From the NCBI GenBank assembly GCA_030762935.1, contig CM060892.1:91546827-91610826 (forward strand): a DNA stretch of 64,000 nt, given 5' to 3'. The translations under genes and the position numbers were made by a program. The DNA is from Hymenopus coronatus (taxonomy: Eukaryota; Arthropoda; Insecta; Mantodea; Hymenopodidae). A model generated the notes under the pieces. That model searched no databases. It saw only the letters and a list, made by a program, of their open reading frames with translations, and was not told where the DNA came from. Shown here one piece after another: positions 55,979-64,000 of this stretch; position 1 is the stretch's first letter; each line of letters starts with the position of its first letter.

Positions 55979-56630
55979 TCAATTCAATATTGAACTTATA
56001 TATCTGAATTTTCCATGTATATTATAGTTGGTTTGTAAACACCTTGGTGGTCTCTGGTGTTTCTTCCTCCCTTTAAGACATGGGTGCTGCAAGAGAATTC
56101 TCACGACTCTTATTTATGTTCTTATGATTTTTTGGCTTGTGTTTTTAGACATAATTAAAATTTCTAAATGCCACTCGCTGTCTTTGTCTCTTTCTTTCTC
56201 TGAGACATTTTGGTGGTAGTATGGTTTACGGTTAGTAGATCAAGTTAAAATGTAATAAATATGTGAAAAATAAAGTGTTCTGAAAAAAGCAATTAATTGA
56301 AGTACGTGAAATTGAAATTACTATTTTTAATTGATGTTATTAAATAATAATTATAAATAAATTATGAATAATTGATATAAATATTTATGGCAATTAATCA
56401 AAATAAATAAAGCTAAATTTTTTTAAATTTTGAAAAAAAGAAACGAAAAAGAAAAAAAGGCACTGAAATTTATATGTAATTTTAGTTTTGCTTTTTTATA
56501 TTAGTTTAATTAATATCTGTAAAATAATGTTATATGGTTGTATAAATTAATGTTGGAAATTTGGAATAAATTCCCAGTTTTATAAATTAGGTACCAATGT
56601 ACAGTATTTTCAGATTTTTATTTATTGTCT
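55979..56630. other. Unassigned A+T-rich segment
   Basis: Nothing recognised. Confidence 0.3.
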
Positions 56631-57161
56631 CTTTCTTTGTCCCCGTAGAGAAGAAGCTCCGACCTCTTCAACTGCTTTTGTGTAAGCGTTGTGGACCCCA
56701 AGTAACCATGGTAATTCTGGCTTATTAGAAATACGTTGTGCCAAGTATCCGGGTCCCTGTCAAAAGGAAGCTGTTTGAATTGAGTTGGACTCGACAGGGT
56801 AATACCTTAATGGCCTCCTGCTAGTTGCCTGGAGAGTTTAGTAGACAGGAGCTAGTAATTGTCGCCCCCCCACCACGGAGGTTTTAGTAATCATCTCTTA
56901 AGGGGTTCACGCGTGTAAGTGGCGCAATCACTTCCGTTCTTGCTTAAGTAAGGTGATCAGTGATACAAAACTCCCAATGGAAAAAACCCACGGACTTGCT
57001 CCCTAAGTGTCAAGAGCCACACCTGAATGGTCACTAAATAGAGCACTGCTTCTTGGTCATGTCTCTTTCTATCCCTTGCCCTTTTTCTCATTCACGCCAT
57101 TAATAGTAGTTATTTAACAAACCCCCTGAGCTGAAATACCAACTACGTAAATTGTATATAG
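56631..57161 (+). repeat. Possible retroposon 3' region ending in GGAT repeats
   Basis: A block of higher G+C content (CCCCGTAGAGAAGAAGCTCC, TATCCGGGTCCCTGTCAAAA, GGTTCACGCGTGTAAGTGGC, CCCCTGAGCTGAAATACCAA) leads directly into a GGAT-type array. Non-LTR elements often end in such short tandem tails. There is no coding similarity, so the class is not established. Confidence 0.3.
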
Positions 57162-57222
57162 TGGATAGATGGGTGGGTGGATGAGTGGGAGGATAGTTGG
57201 ATGGGTGGATGGATGGATGGAT
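57162..57222. repeat. (GGAT/GGGT)n array 1
   Basis: Imperfect GGAT units with GGGT and GAGT variants. Confidence 0.95.
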
Positions 57223-57305
57223 TATTTGGGGAATAAAGAAGTATTAATTTATTAATAATTTTAATATGACAAATTTATTTAACTAACTCCTTTTTCATCA
57301 GAAGT

Positions 57306-57390
57306 AGATGGGTGGGTAGATGGATGGATGGATGGACAGACCAGTGGGTGGATGGATGGATGGATGGACAGACCAGTGGATGGATGGATA
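57306..57390. repeat. (GGAT)n array 2 with higher-order unit
   Basis: GGAT units organised in a roughly 33-bp higher-order repeat containing GGACAGACCAGTGG, present twice. Confidence 0.95.
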
Positions 57391-57601
57391 CTTTTATTTC
57401 ACTGCTTAGGACATGGCCCGGTGGCAACGTTGTCAGGAATTCAGAATTTTAAGGAAATGTATAGTTTTTGACCTTGGTACATTTGAACTATCGATTAATT
57501 GGAAAAGCACATTCTTATTAAACCCTCTAATCCGCAAAGCATTTTATAAGATACACATTTGAATATATCGGCGAGGAAAATATGCATGGAAATTAATAGA
57601 C

Positions 57602-57863
57602 TTTTTTTTCCTCTCGTTTAACTTCCTTTAACCTGGTTGGTCATATCGGACGATGACTGAAATTGGTGAAATGATGCTCAAATGATCTCGGGGTCCATGG
57701 AGCTTATAGTTACTGGACATTCGCCTTCTCGGGATAAGGGAAAACCTAAAAGAAAAATAAATAAATAAAAAACTTATCTGGGTAACTTACCTTAAGCAAG
57801 ATTCGAACTTACGGCCTTCTGAATGTGAGGCGGACACGCTAACACCACACTACTCAGGCGGAC
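57602..57863 (-). mobile_element. SINE B, full span
   Basis: Poly-T start, CGTTTAACTTCCTTTAACCT, GGTCATATCGGACGATGACT, CCATGGAGCTTATAGTTACT, TTCTCGGGATAAGGGAAAAC, then an A-rich insertion (AAATAAATAAATAAAAAAC). Then GATTCGAACTTACGGCCTTC (B-box region), GCGGACACGCTAACACCACA, CTACTCAGGCGGAC. Confidence 0.93.
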
Positions 57864-59533
57864 ACTAATAGATTTATACCTGGCTCGGTAGAGTTGTACA
57901 GCTATTGCATAGAAAGATTTTGCCAATTCTATTTATGAGGTTTGCCTTCATGGTGAAGAATATAGTCTTAAAATACACAAAAATGATGCATCAGGTATAT
58001 CATTTCCAAGTGAGTATTTATTCTTCAAAACCCTTAGCCCTAATTTAGAAAAACATGCTAGATACTATAGTTTTAGATACTATAAGAATATTCAGAATTC
58101 ATATATAAATTATTAAATAACGACACAAACAATAACTATATTATACTTGTTTTGAATAAATGATGCATAAATTGATTAAACTTCGAAAGCAACATTTTCT
58201 TTTAATATCTGGTTATAGGTGTTGTGAAACATATTTGACAGAAGTTAAGATGATCTAAATTATATCTGTTTACCTATGTATTGGACAACCATACCATAAA
58301 TAGATGTCATAAAAATAACTTAAGACAATAGCATTGTTATTTTTGAACTTTTAAAGTACGATTTGCAGATTTCATGTCCAGTTATAAACTGCGCTAGTAG
58401 AAAGAAATTCCATAATGTGTGACCTTAAGTCTTCAATCCTGAAAAAAAACAAAAAAACACTGATTTTGTGATTTGGGCATTGTAACTGTTGTTTCACAAT
58501 ATATACCACAAATGTAAATATTAACATTTATATATATTATTGGGTTTCGAAGATAATAGTGTGTATGTAAATGTGCGGCTGCTTTAGCTCTCAGGTGAAT
58601 GAAAATTATAAGTATCCGCAATGGCTAAAAGTGCTGCGATTCACGAAATATATGTATACATACTATATGAACTGGTTACACTACATTTAGCTGTTTTCTT
58701 AAACGCAAGTAATTCTGCTCGAAAGTTAGTGCACAGATATTAGTACGTAATTTTATAACCCATTTATTTGTATAAGATTGAGTGAATTTTCTTTTATGGT
58801 ATTGTTGATTTAATTTGAAACTTGCGGAGCGCTTGGAAGATATCTGCATGTACGCAATTTACAGATCTAGAAACCCGTGCCAACTTCTTGCGTTACGCTT
58901 ACGATTATATAATGAATGACTTTCCCTCCCGCTTGCGCTTTTGTTGCGTTACGACTGCGCTTGCATCTCATTGTGAATGTAGCTTAAGAAGTTGTGAAGT
59001 TTCGACGTTTTGCAGGCTTTTGTGGAAACACTGTCCACTTCATCGCGTCTCCTCATTTGTAACAATTTCAGACAAAATGACTGCTTTGCGTGAAATGACT
59101 TATTCTCATAGCGCGACAGCGTGCGCATGGCCTTTAGTGATAAAAGTCCAAGGTTCAAATACTGCACTTGAAGGTACTTTTTATGTCTAGTAAATTCAAC
59201 TAGAAGTGATAGTTTGACATGGAGTTGTCGCTTCACTGAATTAAATTAATTGTGTAATTTCATTCAAATGCAAATTGTTATTTGTTAGAATGTATTTTAA
59301 TGAACACCATAAATAAATGCATACAACATTGTAATTATAGCTTTCAAACATAAGGTAAACATAACATAATTTATCCAATTGCAGAATGAGGTTGTAATAA
59401 CTGTTTTAACTGCTCACGTGTGGATTTTTCCCGATTCCAAAGGCGGTTCATAACTCACAAAAATGTCTAATCTGTGGGATGGTTTCCTCTATAAGTTTGT
59501 TTTAATTATATTTTATAGTCACATATAACACGG
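57864..59533. other. Unassigned segment
   Basis: Overlapping frames on both strands at 58.82-59.24 kb (122 plus codons, 95 minus codons) coincide with a G+C-richer patch. I recognise no domain, and neither frame has convincing splice or start context. Elsewhere A+T-rich and empty. Confidence 0.3.
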
Positions 59534-59842
59534 CACGACAGCCCACGAGGGACATTAGCCAAAAGTGCATCCCTATCTCGGCCCGATGACGTCATGAATT
59601 GGGTGCAATGCTGGAGGGTACTTGATCAGCACCTCGAGTCCCTTCCGGCCAGTTGATGCGGACTTCTCGATCTGGAGCCGCTACTTCTCAGTCCAGTAGC
59701 TCCTCAATTGACCCTCGTGAGGCTGAGTGCACCCCGGACCAGGTCTTCAAGCGGGGGAAAATTCCCCACGCCAGTACCGGGAATTGAACCAAGGTGTCCC
59801 CTTTGCAAGCAGCCGCGCTATCGCCGCCCTAAGGAGACGACC
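59534..59842 (-). mobile_element. SINE H, copy 1 (G+C-rich, tRNA-like end)
   Basis: Body: ACAGCCCACGAGGGACATTA, ATCTCGGCCCGATGACGTCA, GCACCTCGAGTCCCTTCCGG, TCTGGAGCCGCTACTTCTCA, TGAGTGCACCCCGGACCAGG. The end is tRNA-like in reverse: ACCGGGAATTGAACCAAGGT (B-box complement), TGCAAGCAGCCGCGCTATCG (A-box side). Very different in composition from the DNA around it. Confidence 0.82.
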
Positions 59843-59871
59843 GCATAAGGTTATAACGTAACTCTATGCTT

Positions 59872-60192
59872 CGACAATCCACAAGGGATCTTGGCCTACC
59901 TCCCGGCCGCTGCATCCCCCATCTCGGCCCGATGGCATCATAAATGGGGTGCAATGCTGGAGGGTGAGACGTGATCATCGCCTCGAGTCCCTTCCGGCCG
60001 GTTGATGCGGTCTGGAGCCGCTACTTCTCAATCAAGTAGCTCCTCAATTGGCCCCCCAGTGACCTCACAAGGCTGAGTGCACCCCGGACCAGACCTCCCA
60101 GCGGGGGAAAATTCCCCATGCCGATACCGGTAATAGAGCCCACGTCTCCCGCTTGGCAAGCAGCCGCGCTATCACTGTGCACAGGGAACGAC
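59872..60192 (-). mobile_element. SINE H, copy 2
   Basis: Repeats copy 1 in the same orientation after about 30 bp: CCACAAGGGATCTTGGCCTA, ATCTCGGCCCGATGGCATCA, CGCCTCGAGTCCCTTCCGGC, GGCTGAGTGCACCCCGGACC, GATACCGGTAATAGAGCCCA, TTGGCAAGCAGCCGCGCTAT. It carries a few bases absent from copy 1 (near CCCCCCAGTGACCTCA) and lacks others (near GCGGTCTGG), so it is not a very recent duplication. Confidence 0.82.
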
Positions 60193-60712
60193 CATTTACA
60201 TATAAATTAAGTTAATTTGAGAATGAATAACGTGTTATTATTGAAAGTAACATACACAATAGGCAGTTTATTCCGGTAACATAAGTAAAACTGTGTTTGA
60301 CTGGACTTTGGCAAATAAACAACATTGTAGCGGTAACAGGCAATGAAAGTGTTATTTCAAAATCCTGTATTACCCACGTGCACGAGACGAGTTAGCCCGA
60401 GGCAAACCACAAATGACACAACGTTTAGCACCACCTGGCACAAATGGCGTTTATTATTGCAGTTGTCAAGTACAAATCTCCAGCAGAACTATTCTCCGTC
60501 AAAATATAGCTACATTTTACGTAAGGCTCACATTTTCTGCGTCATACTTTTGTGGAGATAAACACAATATACGCTTAGGCCTGTAGATATTCATAGTCGG
60601 TGACTTATCTATTTAATAACAACAGTTTTATGAAATTAAATAAATAAAAATCTAAAATTTTGCATTAATAAATTTTCTCTTCAAACTACTATTACAAAAA
60701 AAAAAAAACTAT
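60193..60712. other. Unassigned spacer
   Basis: Nothing recognised. A 13-A run near 60697-60709 precedes the truncated HLE. Confidence 0.3.
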
Positions 60713-61270
60713 TTTTATCTACAGCATGCTAATCGAAGCAAACATTAGCAGAAATTGTCTATTACTTACTTTTAAGTGAAAATAAGGGAGTACACTAAGC
60801 TAAACCGATAGTCAATTCTTTTAAAAGCTCGTCGTTATGTAAAACAATTGAATCTCTGTATTTATTGCATTCCCAGGAGTAAACAAAAAGTGCTATGAAA
60901 TAAAAGTTCACTTCCTTCTTAAGAAAAATTTAAAGTAGTTTAAAATTTAAACCATTAACTAGGAATACTTGGCTAGCACTACAAATATGTATATGGCACA
61001 AACTGGGTGTTAATGAAATCTATATTTTTCCGTAGCCAGTTATTGCCTAACTTTTATGAGTTACTAGTCATCCAGAATGACGAGGTATTGAGAGCTATTT
61101 CCAGAAACTTCAACATATAAATTTCATGAAAATGTCTCAATCAAAATCGATTGAACCGTTTTGAGGAAATAAAAATGTTCAAGAAATCTTCCACGTAAAG
61201 TGCAGTTGCGGTGGTGGGATTTTCCTGAAAACCTTCCTGTTACATCCTTGGAAGGTACCAAACTTAAATA

Positions 61271-61323
<53 letters not shown>

Positions 61324-61498
61324 TATTTTGTATTTTGAGTTTTGTTGTCCACAGATAAACGTCGACCTTTTTCTAAAAAAATGGGTTTTTTTCACGGAGC
61401 CCCAAAACATGTATTTCCGGAGAACTCTCAATATCGAATTTTGGGTGAAATACGATACCTTCTCTATCTGCTATGTACGTGTATTAGAGCAAGTACAA
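60713..61498 (+). mobile_element. HLE copy, 5' truncated, with long poly-T
   Basis: Begins at CAGCATGCTAATCGAAGCAA, so the first ~60 bp are absent. Core TAAGGGAGTACACTAAGCTA, TAAACCATTAACTAGGAATA. 3' AAAGTGCAGTTGCGGTGGTG, ACATCCTTGGAAGGTACCAA, then poly-T, CAATATCGAATTTTGGGTGA and CTTCTCTATCTGCTATGTAC, GTGTATTAGAGCAAGTACAA. Confidence 0.9.
61274..61322. repeat. Poly-T tract of 49 bases
   Basis: An uninterrupted T run inside the HLE copy, replacing the block that normally reads AGTTTGGTATTTAACGG. Confidence 0.98.
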
Positions 61499-62340
61499 AG
61501 ATACACCTCAATGTTTTTGGTATTCATAGCAGTTCTGTAAAGTACTACTCTGTTAAGCTTTACGGTATACAGAATTTAATTTATTATCTATTACATAAAG
61601 TTGAGCTTAACAGCAAGACAAATTTGAAGCTTATTGCCGAAAACAAACATACTTCAGCCCAGCTTTTTTTATAACAAAACCGCCTGGTCATGCATTTCGC
61701 TATCATTAGATAAAAATTAATGAATGCGACCCATTCACCATTTCCCTTGATAAAAAAGAACAGTAAAATAAGGTCGCTGACGCCAGTTCCAAAAAGACTA
61801 ATTTTATCTTGAATTTTTCCCGTTAGGTTTTGCTATTCTAGTGCCGCAGAGGAGATATCTGCACACGGTAAATACGGAGCAGTTTGGGTCACCTGGTATT
61901 TGACTATTGCTATCCTTGTGTGTATGTGTGTGTTGAGACCGTTAGCCGGCTTCTCTATAATAACCGTTGTAATTTTATTAATTGTTTGTAGTTTATATTT
62001 AAAGAGTATTAATGCTCAATTATTTCATGTATTTAAGAGTATAAAAATTAGCTTTTAGCAAGAGCAGTTCGGAGTTGTTTACTCCAAACTTAGAAAGTGG
62101 AAAGAGAAACCTTCTTTGTTAGAAGTTGCTCTATTGTTACAGTACGTACGAGTAGCGTTGAGTGCAATAGAGAACCAAGTGATGGTAAAGACCCTATTAG
62201 TTTAAGGAAGATTTTCTTTCCATTGTGTACATTTGTCTCGTGGGCGGTATGATGCATCATGGGTAGGAAATAATGCATTTTGGGTAATATCAACTTCAGG
62301 TTCGCGATCGGAAAGAAGCCACCTTGTCAGTAGTTTTGCT
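61499..62340. other. Unassigned segment
   Basis: No family member recognised. It includes a TGTGTGTATGTGTGTGTTGA stretch near 61917, the most TG-like possible left edge if the promoter segment downstream belongs to an LTR. Confidence 0.3.
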
Positions 62341-62372
62341 ATATAAGTAGACGGGGCTGTCTTTCAGTTACA
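62341..62372 (+). promoter_or_regulatory. TATA plus initiator, LTR-like promoter (candidate)
   Basis: TATATAAG at about 62339-62346 is followed about 24 bp later by TTTCAGTTA, a good arthropod initiator (TCAGTT). Downstream, AATAAA at 62648 followed by GTGTGTTTTCATCTGG could be a polyadenylation site. TATA, TCAGT and AATAAA within about 300 bp fit a Gypsy/BEL-type LTR (U3-R) or an ordinary gene promoter. Confidence 0.28.
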
Positions 62373-63007
62373 TAGGTGCATTAAGTTTATATCGCTGCTG
62401 TCTTTTAGTGGCGGTCTCTCAGTTAGATATCGGCATTCAATTAAAACATCGCAAGACTCAGCAATACTTAGTTAATTATCGGCGCTCTTAGTGATTAATA
62501 GTTAAAGTCAGTTAAGCACATCTCGACTTAGTTAAAGAAACAAGGCTATTAAGTAAAATACGTGTGCGTCATCGATTATGAAAACCTCTAGTGAGTATTT
62601 GATTTAGCAGATTGTACAGCAAACTTATCTCGCATCTTCAGTTGGCAATAAATTTAAGTAAAAGTAACGTGTGTTTTCATCTGGTAGTGGATTGAATCTT
62701 GAAGCACCGCCAACGTCATCTTACATCTGAGCATGGGGCTAAACTGCTACAACACGCGGTACAACAATAAAAACATCTTCATACTTGGATCCGAAAGCGG
62801 GGCGAAAACATCATACTTGGCATCGTCACGCGGGGCCAATCATAGGCTCTTCAGTGTGTGTACTGTGGCTATTTCTGTAAGGAATTATGTCAATAAAGCG
62901 AACTATAACAATAACATTTAGTAAGAATAGTTTGTATGCAATAGAGGGGCAAAGAAACTCATAATCTGCGACACATAGCATTTGTATCTTTTACACAAGG
63001 TGCAAAA
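62373..63007. other. Downstream of candidate promoter, unassigned
   Basis: Contains the possible poly(A) signal and a two-fold motif ATACTTGGATCCGAAAGCGG / ATACTTGGCATCGTCACGCG near 62782-62842, of the kind seen next to LTRs as a primer-binding site. No retroviral-type coding sequence follows. Confidence 0.25.
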
Positions 63008-63557
63008 TAGATATAGAAAGTATTTCTTGTTGGCCAAAAATTGGACACCGAGATTACGCCGATACACCTATTTTGGTGACAAAGTATTCTTAGAAAGAGA
63101 TCCGAGAGTGTGTCTATGAATAGCATAAGTGAACATAGTCTGATAAATGCCAACGTTGGTAGATACTCTAGTATAAATTGCATACGGTAACCGATAGACA
63201 GTAATGTATACTGTACAAAAATTTATTTTCCACTACAAACTTCTCATACAATTTATTCAAAATTATAATTTCTTTGACACAACGTTTTCGAGATATCCGT
63301 TAATAATTTCTCGACTTTTTAAATAGTTTGTTCTTTTCTAATGCTGTTGACATTCACCTGTTTCTGCTACTAAGTTGAACGATAATGGAATTTTAAAGCC
63401 GTCATATGGCGTCCAGTTCATAAATAGCACAATTCCCTTTGTATGTAAAACAAAATATGAATGTAGCCGTTAACGCGAAGCTTTATCTCAATTAAAATGT
63501 CGTGTATATATACGATGACGGGTAGTGAAAGTCATGTGAATGTAATATCAGATTTTT
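63008..63557 (-). mobile_element. HLE copy, truncated, highly diverged
   Basis: AGAAAGTATTTCTTGTTGGC, CAAAAATTGGACACCGAGAT then core remnants (TTTTCGAGATATCCGTTAAT, TTTATCTCAATTAAAATGTC). It ends GGTAGTGAAAGTCATGTGAA, TGTAATATCAGATTTTTAAG. The palindrome is nearly all gone and there is an internal deletion. Confidence 0.8.
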
Positions 63558-63883
63558 AAGTCTATTTCTAAACATTATGATCATAGCAGACTATCAGGAC
63601 CTAATACTAGAATTTAAGTGAATGTGCCTAACAAAGAATTAGATATTATTTGTGTCATTAAACAAAATATTAATAACAGAAGTCGCCAATTATTTGATTT
63701 AGATATCATGAATCTCAATTGTTTCAAACTTATAATATAGAGCTCTAAGAGTATATGCGCCAGTGCATTTCACGACAAAAGGTATACTTTGTGCAGAATA
63801 TTCGTTAACATCTGACAACCAAGCCATGCAGACTCAGACACCGTTTTGTAAGTAAGGATATCACTATCAATACCTCCAGGACA
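63558..63883. other. Unassigned spacer
   Basis: Nothing recognised. Confidence 0.3.
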
Positions 63884-64000
63884 GTATGTATGTATGTATG
63901 TATGTATGTATGTATGTATGTATGTATGTATGTATGTATGTATGTATGTATGTATGTATGTATGTATGTATGTATGTATGTATGTATGTATGTATGTATG
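63884..64000. repeat. (GTAT)n microsatellite running off the window
   Basis: About 29 perfect tetranucleotide units, continuing past the right edge. Confidence 0.98.

Noticed and set aside
58822..59236. 122-codon plus frame as a gene
   Set aside because: No domain recognised, an opposite-strand frame of similar size overlaps it, and no start or splice context stands out.

Overview
The window is A+T-rich animal DNA with no gene I can support. It looks like an intergenic stretch or a very large intron of an arthropod. At least six tRNA-derived SINE families, mariner and LINE remnants and abundant microsatellites rule out a bacterium or a compact genome. A chelicerate such as a spider is my best guess, but nothing in the sequence proves it. 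The open frames are short, lack recognisable domains, and mostly fall inside repeats or simple-sequence runs.

The dominant feature is one repeat family, here called HLE (provisional), with about 40 full, truncated or rearranged copies. By hand-set boundaries they cover roughly 24 kb, more than a third of the window. A complete copy is about 830-890 bp and has no coding capacity. Read in the chosen orientation it starts AAAAATCTGATGTGTTCC. An ACTTTCTCTAC motif follows about 25 bp inside, then a GCTAAT/ATTAGC hairpin, a conserved core, an internal palindrome (AAATACCAAACTTGGTATTT) and a CA/GT microsatellite. It ends in a near-perfect palindrome of about 42 bp centred on ATGTACAT, closing with GTAGAGAAAGTAAAAAT. 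The 5' copy of the inverted motif lies inside the end and the 3' copy lies at the end. Together with the 3' stem-loop, the microsatellite and flanking A/T tracts, this is the architecture of non-autonomous Helentron (Helitron2)/DINE-1-like elements. Copies occur alone, head-to-tail, head-to-head, and as palindromic composites.

Layout: 0-8 kb, diverged HLE copies and a SINE D. 8-14 kb, SINE families F, B, E and A and an inverted mariner composite. 14-34 kb, dense HLE with SINEs A, B, C and E nested in or beside it. 33.5 kb, a mariner 3' remnant. 34.6-36.7 kb, no recognised element. 36.7-39.8 kb, an HLE tandem cluster. 41-45 kb, four HLE units, a LINE 3' remnant and a SINE E. 45.6-48.7 kb, nearly repeat-free. 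48.7-53.7 kb, HLE and SINEs C and D. 54-60 kb, sparse, with SINEs E and B, GGAT arrays and a G+C-rich tandem SINE pair (H). 60.7-64 kb, two HLE copies, an LTR-like promoter segment, and a TATG array running off the window edge.
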